Below, one piece after another: positions 44,513 through 54,700 of a stretch of DNA of 64,000 nt. The translations under genes were made by a program, and so were the position numbers. The DNA comes from Aequorivita vladivostokensis. Lineage in GTDB: Bacteria; Bacteroidota; Bacteroidia; Flavobacteriales; Flavobacteriaceae. Where the stretch lies: assembly GCF_000952855.1 (NCBI RefSeq), contig NZ_JSVU01000005.1, forward strand, positions 1 through 64,000, given 5' to 3'. Every line of letters starts with the position of its first letter. Positions within the stretch are counted from its first letter, which is position 1. Under the pieces are notes generated by a model. That model worked only from the letters and a program-made list of their open reading frames with translations. It did no database searches and had not been told where the DNA came from.

Positions 44513-45799
44513 CTACAGGCAGCCATCAACCCAAGTTTTGGGGAAAAATGATTTCACGTCAAAAACGATCGAGGGAGAGGCCCTGTGCTTCTCCAATTGG
44601 AAATCAGAAAACTCCTTGTGTCCTACTGCCAAAATAATGGCCTCGTAACTCTGTTTCAGCTGTCCTTCCTCGCTTAATAAGCGTAGGCCGAATTCATTTG
44701 AAACTTCAGATGCCTTGGCCCAAGGATCATAGACATCTATATTGAGATTGTATTTACGCAATTGTTCTATAACATCTATAACCTTGCTATTGCGGATGTC
44801 GGGACAGTTTTCCTTAAAGGTAATGCCCAGAACGAGCACGTGGCCTCCCTTCACCTTACATTCCTTTTGGATCATCAGCTTAACTACCTCTTGGGCCACG
44901 TAATTGCCCATACCGTCATTCATGCGTCTTCCGGCCAGAATAATCTCTGGGTTATACCCTTCTTCCTGAGCCTTTTGGGCCAAGTAATACGGATCCACGC
45001 CTATGCAATGTCCGCCCACTAGGCCAGGCGTAAACTTTAAAAAGTTCCATTTGGTACCTGCCGCCTCCAAGACATCTTGGGTATCTATATCCAGCAATCT
45101 GAAAATCTTTGAGAGTTCATTTACGAAAGCTATGTTGATGTCGCGTTGCGAATTCTCAATCACTTTAGCTGCCTCCGCTACTTTTATGGACGGAGCCAAA
45201 TGGGTGCCTGCCGTTATTATGGAGGCATACAGATTGTCAACATACTGCGCGGCTTCGGGGGTGGAACCCGAAGTAACCTTTAAAATTTTGGTCACGGTAT
45301 GTTGCTTATCGCCGGGATTGATTCGTTCTGGAGAATAGCCCGCGTAAAAATCCTTGTTGAACTTCAACTTGGAATGTTCTTCCAAAATAGGCACACAGAT
45401 ATCCTCTGTCACCCCGGGATACACCGTAGATTCATAGATTACCGTATCTCCAGGCTTCAGGAGTTTTCCCACGGTCTCACTGGCCTTCTGTAACGGGACT
45501 AAAACGGGTTGGTTATATCTGTTAGTAGGCGTGGGAACAGTCACGATAAATACGGTGGCAGCAGCCATTTCCGATGGGTCGTCAGTCACTTTAAGACCAC
45601 TATTACCATCCTGTGATAAGGCCTTCTTTACTTCTTCCGAAGAAAGCTCCAATGTATTGTCAACACCTTGCTGCAATTGTTTGATACGTTCTGAATTGAT
45701 ATCGAAACCGATTACTTTATATTTTTCCGCGAATGCAGCGGCAAGAGGTAGGCCTACGTAACCTAAGCCAATGATTGCGATTGTGGGGTCTTGTTTCAT
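44513..45799 (-). CDS. UDP-N-acetyl-D-hexosamine 6-dehydrogenase, TviB/WbpO type
   Basis: 428 residues. NAD-binding IAIIGLGYVGLPLAAAFAEK, VIYESTVYPGVTEDICVPIL, NPGDKQHTV, the catalytic cysteine in GLVGGHCIGVDPYYLAQKAQ at about residue 262, and VLGITFKENCPDIRNSKVID. These features match the Vi-antigen-type UDP-HexNAc dehydrogenases. With the neighbouring epimerase it should yield UDP-GalNAcA (inference). ATG at 45799. A 9-base tandem array lies 22 bases upstream. Confidence 0.9.
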   Translation of the reverse strand: MKQDPTIAIIGLGYVGLPLAAAFAEKYKVIGFDINSERIKQLQQGVDNTLELSSEEVKKALSQDGNSGLKVTDDPSEMAAATVFIVTVPTPTNRYNQPVLVPLQKASETVGKLLKPGDTVIYESTVYPGVTEDICVPILEEHSKLKFNKDFYAGYSPERINPGDKQHTVTKILKVTSGSTPEAAQYVDNLYASIITAGTHLAPSIKVAEAAKVIENSQRDINIAFVNELSKIFRLLDIDTQDVLEAAGTKWNFLKFTPGLVGGHCIGVDPYYLAQKAQEEGYNPEIILAGRRMNDGMGNYVAQEVVKLMIQKECKVKGGHVLVLGITFKENCPDIRNSKVIDVIEQLRKYNLNIDVYDPWAKASEVSNEFGLRLLSEEGQLKQSYEAIILAVGHKEFSDFQLEKHRASPSIVFDVKSFFPKTWVDGCL

Positions 45800-45820
45800 G
45801 TTGTGGGACTGTGGGTCGTG

Positions 45821-45919
45821 TTGATGCTGTTGATGCTGTTGATGCTGTTGATACTATTGATACTATTGATACTGTTGTTGCTTTTGATGCTTTTGATGCT
45901 TTTGATGCTTTTGATGCTT
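45821..45919. repeat. 9-bp tandem repeat, 11 units, upstream of the UDP-HexNAc dehydrogenase
   Basis: Units TTGATGCTG (3), TTGATACTA/G (3), TTGTTGCTT (1) and TTGATGCTT (4) run in perfect register from 45821. The array ends 22 bases before the dehydrogenase start codon at 45799 (minus strand), so it falls in the 5' leader or promoter. A 9-base unit keeps any reading frame. A copy-number effect on expression is possible but speculative. Confidence 0.9.
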
Positions 45920-46170
45920 TTGCTGAGACAATCTCATTTTCAATACTATTTCGATTATCGGCTTCTTTGGTCGGCAAAATTAAGGGTTTTAACGGAAAGT
46001 ACTGCTGTTAAAATTAAAAACATCCCTCCCCCGGCTCTACTTCGACTTCGCTCAGCACATCGCCTTCAAAGGGAGGAGCCCGAGTCGGAAAAAAAATTAT
46101 ATTTTATTGAAAGAAATAAAAGTCTCCCTACGAAGGGGGTCTAGAGGGACGTCAGTCTAAATTATGTCCT

Positions 46171-46202
46171 AAAAATTAAAAGCCCCCTCTTCGAAGAGGG
46201 GG
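46171..46202 (-). terminator. Probable terminator after wzc
   Basis: Reading the minus strand, CCCCCTCTTCGAAGAGGGGG is a perfect 20-base palindrome (46183-46202) followed by CTTTTAATTTTT (46171-46182). It begins 13 bases after the wzc stop. GGGGG/CCCCC palindromes of this kind also recur elsewhere in the window, so a dispersed repeat role is possible too. Confidence 0.55.
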
Positions 46203-46215
46203 TTGGGGGGAGATG

Positions 46216-48684
46216 TTACTTTCTTATAAAAATACCCTTAACCCGATCCAAGAAAGTGGTGGGCTTGATATGTTCGTGATAGCCATTGCCGTAATTGCCA
46301 TAAGTGCCGTAACCATAGCCGTAACCGTACCCATAGCCGTAGCCGTAACCTCTGCCGGCCTTCTCCACATACCCGTTGAGCACGATGCTGATGTGTTTTA
46401 CTTCACCCGTTTTGTATTTTTCGTTTACGAAGGTGAACATATTTTTATGAGTATAATTGAACCGTGCCATATATAGTGTAGCATCCACGTGTTTCATTAG
46501 TTCCAACGAATCGGAAACAAGGCCCAGGGGCGGGGAATCCAGAATAATATAATCATAGCGCTCTTTTAGGCCATTGATCAATTCATCCAATTTTTCACTG
46601 ATTAGCAGTTCTGAAGGGTTGGGCGGAATGGGGCCAGAGGGAATCACGTCCAAATGCGCTATTTCGGTCTTTTGTATTACGGTATCAATATCGGCTTCGG
46701 CGATAAGGAAGTTCACTACCCCCATATCGTTATTTATATTAAAGTCGCCAAATATCTTTGGCTTTCTAAGATCAAGACCCACCAAGACCGTTTTCTTTTC
46801 ACTAAGGGCAAAGACGGAGGCTAGGTTAATGGAACAAAAGGTTTTCCCTTCCCCACTCACAGAGCTGGTTACCAATACGGTTTTGGCGCCTTTTATACCC
46901 TGTTTTTTGTATATAAATTGCAAACTGGAGCGCAGCGCCCTAAAGGCTTCGGCCATGGCCGATTTTGGTTTTGTAAGGACCACCAGATTGGTGTCTATAG
47001 GACTTTTCCCGATAATCCCCAAAAGTGGAATTGAAGTAACCCGTTCCAAATCCTTTACATTACTGATCTTGGTGTCGAAAAACACCCTGAGGAATACAAA
47101 AATCAAAGGAAAGAAAAAGCCCAGCAAGCCCGCCATCATATAGTTTAATTGGGTGTTGGGGCCAATCTGTCCGCCACCCGTATCCTTCGCAGAATCGATA
47201 ACCATTACGTCACTCACATTGGCAGCCTTTACAAGTCCTGCCTCGCTGCGTTTTGCCAAAAACAGGTTGTAGGTACCTTGGCTCAGGTTATAGCGGCGCT
47301 CTATATTCAATAAGTCCTGTTGTTCCTTTGGAAGTTTTCGTATTTCTCCCTCATAGCGGCCAATATCGCGATTGATGGAACTCAATTCCTGATTTTTTAA
47401 ACTTTTTGAAGAACGGATATTTTCCAATAAAACCGTTTTCACAGCATTTATCTGCCTATCTATATCGTTAAAAATAGGAGCGCCCTCCTTAAAGGAATAT
47501 TGAAGCTTATTGCGTTCCTCGGCAAGGGCCACTATCTTGCCTACCCCAGCCACTACACTAGCTTCCGAAATGCCCGCAACTGAGGGCGCCGGCACATCGC
47601 GATAGTCGGAGCGATTTATCAAATAATCCTGGAGGGTGTTGTAGTAGTTGAGTTCTCGGTTTACCGATTCCTTCCGCAGATCCAATTCGTTCAACTTGGC
47701 ATTGATCTCAGAACCTTCATTTTCAAGATTGAAGATGGCATTCTTGTTTTTGAATTGGTTGAGTTCATCCTCAACGGTCGACAGTTCGGCCGACTTGATA
47801 GCGAGACTGCTGTCAATAAACTTGATGGTCTTGGTGGCAAAGAGGTTTTTGCGCTCCAGCATATCTTCACTTAAAACCTCGACCGAAGTATTTAGGTAAT
47901 CTACCAACTGGGCCTTATTATCGCCCGTAAGCCGCATTCTAAGCACCGAGGAACCTTTGCTTTCCGGATCAACGCGTATGCCCAAGTACCTCCGCACAAT
48001 GCCGTCATAATTTCTAAAGACAATGTAATACGGCGTACCGGGATTTGAGATTACTTCGGGATTGGGCATTAATACGCCACTGAAAAAAGGTAGCCGCACG
48101 GGTTCGCCAATTTTAAAATCCTGCGAAAATTCGCCCGCATCCACAAATCTAGTACTTCTCTCTTTGGTACTGTAATTTTGAAGGTTGATGTTTCCTGCCT
48201 CTTTAAAGGAAACACTAAGGTTGTAGTTCACCGAATCCTTAAAAACAATCTTAATCTGCTTATTCAGCATTTGTGGTTTGGTAGTATCCACTTCCACAAG
48301 AAAAGGCGTTTGCCGGTAGGCGTTTACCTGCTGATATTTCCCATCGCGCAAATAGTTCAAATAATATTGCAGACGCTCTACCACTTTTTCGTTATGCGAT
48401 CGGGACTGTAGGGTAATAACGGCCGTATTTACCTTATCGGTAGTACCGCCCCAATTAAAGGTTAGGCTAGTATTGCTGGTGAAAAAGGGGTTTTGGTCGT
48501 CCTTAATGGAAAGCATATTCTCCATCTGATACACCGGCAGTTTGCGGACATTTATATAATAGGCTATGGAGAAGGCAATGGCCAAGGAAACCAGAAACAG
48601 CGGCCAATGGTGCAAAAGCCTAAACAGAAAACCTTTAAAATCAAAAGTGGTATGGGTTTCGTTTATTTCGAATTCCTCGCTCAT
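46216..48684 (-). CDS. wzc: Polysaccharide co-polymerase / tyrosine autokinase
   Basis: 822 residues. Two membrane segments flank a large periplasmic domain (residues about 30-520) with coiled-coil stretches near residues 280-460. Cytoplasmic BY-kinase domain: Walker A SSVSGEGKTFCSINLAS at about residue 610, Walker A' GLDLRKP, and Walker B YIILDSPPLGLVSDS. The C-terminal tyrosine cluster is a (Gly-Tyr)7 run with 10 Tyr at residues 780-802. The protein controls chain length and export of capsule or EPS with Wza. Cotranscribed with wza (5-base gap). Confidence 0.92.
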   Translation of the reverse strand: MSEEFEINETHTTFDFKGFLFRLLHHWPLFLVSLAIAFSIAYYINVRKLPVYQMENMLSIKDDQNPFFTSNTSLTFNWGGTTDKVNTAVITLQSRSHNEKVVERLQYYLNYLRDGKYQQVNAYRQTPFLVEVDTTKPQMLNKQIKIVFKDSVNYNLSVSFKEAGNINLQNYSTKERSTRFVDAGEFSQDFKIGEPVRLPFFSGVLMPNPEVISNPGTPYYIVFRNYDGIVRRYLGIRVDPESKGSSVLRMRLTGDNKAQLVDYLNTSVEVLSEDMLERKNLFATKTIKFIDSSLAIKSAELSTVEDELNQFKNKNAIFNLENEGSEINAKLNELDLRKESVNRELNYYNTLQDYLINRSDYRDVPAPSVAGISEASVVAGVGKIVALAEERNKLQYSFKEGAPIFNDIDRQINAVKTVLLENIRSSKSLKNQELSSINRDIGRYEGEIRKLPKEQQDLLNIERRYNLSQGTYNLFLAKRSEAGLVKAANVSDVMVIDSAKDTGGGQIGPNTQLNYMMAGLLGFFFPLIFVFLRVFFDTKISNVKDLERVTSIPLLGIIGKSPIDTNLVVLTKPKSAMAEAFRALRSSLQFIYKKQGIKGAKTVLVTSSVSGEGKTFCSINLASVFALSEKKTVLVGLDLRKPKIFGDFNINNDMGVVNFLIAEADIDTVIQKTEIAHLDVIPSGPIPPNPSELLISEKLDELINGLKERYDYIILDSPPLGLVSDSLELMKHVDATLYMARFNYTHKNMFTFVNEKYKTGEVKHISIVLNGYVEKAGRGYGYGYGYGYGYGYGTYGNYGNGYHEHIKPTTFLDRVKGIFIRK

Positions 48685-48689
48685 AGCTG

Positions 48690-49484
48690 TTATAATCGGG
48701 TAAATAACAATATGGTTGTTACCAATGCTGTTGTTATGGATATAATTGTAGTGAATGATTGCAACCCAGTGGTGCCCGTACCCAACGATTTTTGCGGCAA
48801 TGGATTTATTAAAATCAGGTCATTCGGTTTTACGTAATAATATGGCGAGTTCATCGCGTCCAGGCGGGTAAGGTCTATGTGGTGCACCTTTTGGCCGGCA
48901 GGGTATTGGCGAATGATCACCACATCGGTCCTATCGCCCGTAAGGGTGATATCGCCACTGTTGGCGATGGCTTCCATAATGCTCACTTGGTCGCGATAAA
49001 TAATTTTTGAGCCCGGGCTGCCTATTTCGCCATTGATGGTATAACGGATACCCGCCAATTTGACGGTTACAAATACATTTGCCTCGGCTTTAAAATAATC
49101 GCGTAGTAATATTTCCTCCAAACGTTCGCGCACCTCATCTACAGTATAGCCCAATACGTTCATCTCGCCGAGACTCGGAATGCGGATATTGCCGTGGTCG
49201 TCCACCACAAAGCCATCGTAATACAGCCTTTCCTCCCCGGTAGCGTTTGGGTTGGCATCGCTAATGGGGTTAAAGATGCCCACTGTCTCCTGGTCCAAAG
49301 CTTTTACCCGGATACTCAACAGGTCGTTTATCTGAAGTCGGTACGGCTCCTGTCTTTTTCGCAATAGCGCCAGAGTATCGGCACTGCTGGTGTTTTCCTG
49401 CAAATACGTAAGTTGTTTGGTAGTAACGCAGGAAGTTGTGCATACGGCAACAATCAAAAACAGCAATAGATACGTAAACTTCAT
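48690..49484 (-). CDS. wza: Outer-membrane polysaccharide export lipoprotein
   Basis: 264 residues from the ATG at 49484 (MKFTYLLLFLIVAVCTTSCV). Signal peptide with lipobox TTSC. The Poly_export domain follows (YRLQINDLLSIRVKALDQET) and then an SLBB domain (YTINGEIGSPGSKIIYRDQV). A C-terminal hydrophobic stretch (TTIISITTALVTTILLFTRL) is the likely membrane helix. Smaller than E. coli Wza (about 380 residues), but of the length usual in Bacteroidota. The frame is open further upstream, but the ATG gives a perfect lipoprotein signal. Confidence 0.9.
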   Translation of the reverse strand: MKFTYLLLFLIVAVCTTSCVTTKQLTYLQENTSSADTLALLRKRQEPYRLQINDLLSIRVKALDQETVGIFNPISDANPNATGEERLYYDGFVVDDHGNIRIPSLGEMNVLGYTVDEVRERLEEILLRDYFKAEANVFVTVKLAGIRYTINGEIGSPGSKIIYRDQVSIMEAIANSGDITLTGDRTDVVIIRQYPAGQKVHHIDLTRLDAMNSPYYYVKPNDLILINPLPQKSLGTGTTGLQSFTTIISITTALVTTILLFTRL

Positions 49485-49506
49485 ACAAGGCAGGGTTGTT
49501 AATGGA

Positions 49507-49514
49507 CAAATATA
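49507..49514 (-). promoter_or_regulatory. Candidate promoter for wza-wzc
   Basis: On the minus strand the sequence TATATTTG fits the Bacteroidota -7 consensus TAnnTTTG exactly, 22 bases upstream of the wza start codon. A TTC (near TTG) precedes it by 19 bases, close to the expected -33 spacing. Confidence 0.55.
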
Positions 49515-49707
49515 AAGTAACGCATTTAATAATGAAACATTTTTTCTTATCCTTAATTGTGATAAACTTTGGGCTGTAGACTTTAAGCATTTACTTGCTT
49601 TTAAAAGCATTGCTAACTTAATTGTTTTTTAATATTAAAATAACACACTCCCCTTAAACGGTTTCTATTTTCGGCAATTATTTATAATTCCTAAAAATGA
49701 AAAATAA

Positions 49708-51537
49708 ATGCCGCGTTCCAAGAAAATCAGTTTTGTCTTAATACTATTCTCCAGTATAAGTATTTCGCTTTTTTATTCCTTTTCACCGTCAAATAAAGAA
49801 TTTGTAAAACTGTATGTTCTTCAGCAGCAGCTTTCACAATTTAAAAATACTACGGCGGCGTTGGAAAAAGTGGCGTCCGACTATCAACTTGGAAAAACAA
49901 ATCAGGAGTCACTTCAAAAAGCAGTGCTTTCCGCTCGGGAAGCTTATAAAAAAATTGAGTTTTACATTGCCTTCCAATATCCGGAATATACGAACGAACA
50001 TTTTAACGGGGCGCCCCTGCTCCATATAGAACGCGAAAATACTCGTCCTACCGTTTTGGAACCGGAAGGATTGCAGGTTTTGGACGAATTGGTTTTTTCA
50101 GAAGAAGCCTTTGATGAAAAAACAAAAATCGCTACCCTCGCCACAAAACTCAATGCCAGCTATAGCTTGCTCTATAATTCCCTTCCGAAAACAAAAAACC
50201 TTTTTGATAATGACATTGCTGCCATGCGTCTGCAATTAATTAGAATATTTTCTATGGGAATCACAGGTTTTGATACTCCGGGCTCATTAAGCGCCCTCCC
50301 GGAAGCGGAATCTTCCTTAAAGGGAATGAAAGCTTATTTTGCTGAAAATTATAAAAATGAAAAAATTATTTCTCTTTTTGAAGGTGCCATTGTAAATATT
50401 CAAAATGCGTCAAACTTTGAAACTTTTGACCGATTACAATTTCTAAAAAAATACATCGATCCACTTTATAAAAATCTGGGGATGATTCAATCCCCAAAAA
50501 TTGATGCTTCCCTTGCAAATACAACCTCATGGAATCCCACAAGTAATTCCATTTTTGCTGCAGATTTTTTGAATCCCTATTTTTTCACCGGATTAAAGAA
50601 AGAGGAAGATAATGCACAAATAAAGCTTTTGGGAGAGGACCTTTTTTACGATGCCTCCATTAGCAACAATGGGCAATTAAGCTGTATTTCCTGTCATAAT
50701 CCCGAAATGGCCTTTACGGATAATGCTTCAAAATCTGCCAGTAATGTGCAAGGCAAAACGGTGCTCCGCAATGCGCCAACACTTTTAAATTCAGTGTATG
50801 CCGATCGTTATTTTTATGATTTGCGAGCCTTCACATTGGAACAACAGGCTGAGCATGTAATTTTTAATGAAGACGAGTTCAACACTGCATATAGCGATAT
50901 TTTGAAGAAACTGAACGAGAATGAAAAGTATGCCAAAAAATTCAGGGAAGTTTTTGGAAAAGGGGAAATAACACGCGAAAAATTTTCAAAAGCTTTGGCC
51001 TCGTATGTGCTTTCACTTACTTCCTGGAACAGTAAATTTGATAAATACGTACGCAATGAATCCAATAATCTTTCTATGGAAGAAAAAAATGGCTTCAATC
51101 TTTTTATGGGAAAAGCGAGCTGCGCCACCTGCCACTTCGCCCCTACTTTTTCAGGTTTGGTTCCCCCTTTTTACAGCGAAAATGAAACTGAAATTTTAGG
51201 TGTTCTGAAAGATCCAAAAGCGAAAATTAAAACCCTTGATACCGACGCAGGAAGAATTGCAAATAACATATTAAGTGAAGAAGCTTGGATTTATGAAAAA
51301 TCCTTTAAAACTTCTACGGTTCGAAATGTGGAATTCACTGGCCCATATTTTCACAATGGGGCTTATGAAACCTTGGAAGAGGTAATTGATTTCTACAACG
51401 AAGGTGGCGGTGCGGGAATGGGACTGAATGTGGCAAATCAAACTTTGGCGCCCGACAAACTAGAGCTAACCGATATAGAAAAAAAAGAATTGATTGCGTT
51501 TATGAAAACGTTAAGTGATATAAATTCTTATAAATAG
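49708..51537 (+). CDS. Di-haem cytochrome c peroxidase-type protein
   Basis: 609 residues. N-terminal hydrophobic signal (FVLILFSSISISLFYSF), then about 270 residues of helical sequence I cannot assign. Two haem-binding CxxCH motifs: SCISCHNPEMAFTD at residue 326 and SCATCHFAPTFSG at residue 472, as in the MauG/CcpA family. It reduces hydrogen peroxide with electrons from a cytochrome in the periplasm. The long N-terminal extension is unusual. Divergent from wza. ATG at 49708 (MPRSKKISFVLILF). Confidence 0.88.
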   Translation: MPRSKKISFVLILFSSISISLFYSFSPSNKEFVKLYVLQQQLSQFKNTTAALEKVASDYQLGKTNQESLQKAVLSAREAYKKIEFYIAFQYPEYTNEHFNGAPLLHIERENTRPTVLEPEGLQVLDELVFSEEAFDEKTKIATLATKLNASYSLLYNSLPKTKNLFDNDIAAMRLQLIRIFSMGITGFDTPGSLSALPEAESSLKGMKAYFAENYKNEKIISLFEGAIVNIQNASNFETFDRLQFLKKYIDPLYKNLGMIQSPKIDASLANTTSWNPTSNSIFAADFLNPYFFTGLKKEEDNAQIKLLGEDLFYDASISNNGQLSCISCHNPEMAFTDNASKSASNVQGKTVLRNAPTLLNSVYADRYFYDLRAFTLEQQAEHVIFNEDEFNTAYSDILKKLNENEKYAKKFREVFGKGEITREKFSKALASYVLSLTSWNSKFDKYVRNESNNLSMEEKNGFNLFMGKASCATCHFAPTFSGLVPPFYSENETEILGVLKDPKAKIKTLDTDAGRIANNILSEEAWIYEKSFKTSTVRNVEFTGPYFHNGAYETLEEVIDFYNEGGGAGMGLNVANQTLAPDKLELTDIEKKELIAFMKTLSDINSYK

Positions 51538-51730
51538 TTTCTTTTTTTGCTAACTACCTACAAATAAAAAGATAACAATAATTTCTTTCTAAAAGACCAA
51601 ATTCTCCAGGTTAAGGATTTAATAACACCCGCAACATAGGATTTACCCAACCTTAAATTTCAGGTTACTGTAGGGCAACTTACCGAAACTACTTTTACAG
51701 CACTTAATAAAACCCTCTAAACCACAAAAA

Positions 51731-54700
51731 ATGAAAAAACAATTCCTATTGGTCAATTTATTAGTGGCCATTTTAATGGGCTTTGGCGTAAAAGCTGAAA
51801 CGCCAAAAAATGTTTCGATCAGCACAGCTTGTGTTGCCGGGACTTCAGAAAACATTGCCGTAAACGGTGTGTTTCCCATTCCTGCTTTAAGCGAATGGAA
51901 ATACAACGATACGGGCGTAGATCTTGGTACAACTTGGAAAGATGTGGCATTTGATGATACCGCCTGGGCATCCGGAAATGGTATTTTCGGATATGGTGAT
52001 GGTGTTGAAACCACTACCTTGAATTTTGGTCCAGATGCAAACAACAAATACCCCACCTATTATTTCAGAAATACTTTTGATATTGCTGATGCGTCACAAT
52101 TTCTCGATTTAATTTTTGACGTTCGCCGTGATGATGGCGTTGTTGTTTACGTAAATGGCACCGAAGCTTTCCGCATGAATATGCCTTCGGGTCCTATTAC
52201 CTATAATACGTATGCTTCTTCTACTGTGGGCGGTTCCAATGAAACTACTTATTTTCAAGAAGTAACTGCTAATTTACTTCAAAATGGCACTAATGTTATC
52301 GCTGTTGAACTTCACCAAGCTTCAGCTAATAGCAGCGATCTTGGTTTTGATATGGCCGTGAGTTCCACAGAGGTGCTTCCTCCCTTGGAACCAACTCCTT
52401 TTCCCGTTGCAAAGGATTCCCGCTGGAAATATTTAGACAACGGCACAAGTCTGGATGGCGAAAACTGGACGGAATTGGCGTATGATAATTCATCTTGGGC
52501 CAATGGCCATGGAACATTAGGTTATGGTGATCCTGTAAATACCTTAATTTCTTTTGGTCCAAATTCGAACGACAAATATATTACCTATTATTTTTCAAAG
52601 GATATTGAAGTTGATTTGGCAAATGTTTCAGAATTTGTTGAATTCGGCTTAAAAAGAGACGATGGCGCAATTGTTTATGTGAATGGAGTTGAAGTTTTCC
52701 GTGATAATATGCCTGAAGAACCAACTGATTATTTAACGCATTCGTCAACCATAATTGATGGAATAAACGAAAATATTTACTTCACCCAACAAGTACCAAA
52801 AAGTGTTCTTGTGAACGGTATCAACCGTATTTCCGTTGAAATTCATAACCGCGACGGTCAGAGTTCAGACTTGCGTTTTGATATGTATATCAAGAATTAT
52901 GAAGACCTTTCGGTGGAATGTGCAGATGAGCACATTGGTTGTTTTACATCTATCGTTCCCACAGGGCAAACCTCTAATATGATTATTCCACAAGAGCACA
53001 ATTTCCAACAGATTTTAAAGCAAGGAAGCGCCTATACAATTGGCGGCGGAACAGTACCTGGGAACCACGATTTTACAGGATATATTGGAAATGCCGGCAG
53101 CAGCGAGCTTGGATATCTTTCAGTAAACCACGAAAACAGTCCGGGAGGAGTTTCAATGGTAAATCTTCATTTGGATAATGCAACAAATCTTTGGGTTTTG
53201 GATGATACACAAGCAGTTGATTTTTACAATAATGCTTTGGTAACTACTATAAGAAACTGTTCGGGGGGTATTTCTCCCTGGGGAACCGCAATAACGGCCG
53301 AGGAAAATACAAGTGGTGGCGATGCCAATGGCGATGGCTATCAGGACGTAGGCTGGCTTGTGGAAATCGACCCTGTTACCGCACAGGTTATGGATTATGG
53401 AAATGGACAGGAAAAACTTTGGGCAATGGGCCGTATGAACCATGAAAACGTAGTTGTTTCTGCTGACGGCACAACTGCATATTACGGTGAAGATGGAGGC
53501 ACGGACTGTGTGTACAAATTTGTGGCCGACACTCCCGGCGATCTTACAAGCGGAACCGTGTATGTATTGAAATTGGATCTTCCACTTTCAGGAAACGATC
53601 CAAGTTCATCTACCGCTACGTGGATACAGGTTCCGAATACCACAAAAGCTGACCGCAATAATATTTCATCGGTTGCAGGAGCCCTTGGCGGAACAAACTT
53701 TAACGGTGTGGAAGATTGCGAAATAAATCCAATAACCGGAAAAATTTATTTTACCGCTAAAGGAAAAGATCGCGTTTATAGATTTAAGGATGATGGAAAC
53801 ACAATTTCTGAATTTGAAACATTTGTCGGCGGAAAATCATACGACATAAATACAGACCAAGGTGTATTTACAGAAGCTTGGAGCGATGGAAACGACAATC
53901 TTACTTTTGATGACAAAGGAAACCTTTGGGTTCTTCAGGATGGCGGTCGCAATTACATTTGGGTAGTGCGTCCAGACCACACCCAGAGCAATCCAAAAGT
54001 ATTGTTACACAGCTCTATGCCCGCTGGGTCTGAGCCAACGGGTTTAACTTTTACTCCAGATTATAAATATGGATTTTTTTCCGTACAACATCCAAGTGGT
54101 GGCAATTCCCCACAGCAGGATGCAACTTTGAACGATGTAACTTTCAATGCTTCGGCAACTGTTGTTTTCGCACTTCGCACCGAGATTGGAATACAAGCTC
54201 CGATTGCAGATTTTGAGGCTAATAACACAATAATTACGGAAGGTGAAACAGTTACATTTACTGATTTAAGTGAAAACACTCCAGATGCGTGGAACTGGAC
54301 TTTTGAAGGTGGAATTCCGGAAACCTCAACCGATCAATCACCTGTGGTTACTTACAATACTCCGGGTACATTCGATGTTACGCTTGTGGTCTCAAATATT
54401 GCCGGAACAAGTGATGCGCAAATCAAAACAGAATATATAACTGTTGATCAGGACCCACTTTCCGATTTTGAAGCAAATGACCTATTAATTACCGAAGGGG
54501 AAACAGTAACCTTTACCGATTTAAGTGGAAATACTGCAGATTCTTGGTTATGGACTTTTGAAGGCGGAACGCCAGCAACCTCAACTGATCCATCCCCTGT
54601 TGTTACTTACAACACTCCCGGAGAATATGACGTTACACTTGAAATTTCCAATCTTGCCGGAGCCAGTGATAGCGAAATGAAAACAGATTATATTAGAGTA

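Noticed and set aside
45717-46144. ORFs across the 9-bp array (SKASKASK and LMLLMLL types)
   Set aside because: Periodic translation of the repeat. The real dehydrogenase starts at 45799 in its own frame.
46574-47143. 189-residue plus-strand frame
   Set aside because: Antisense shadow of wzc.
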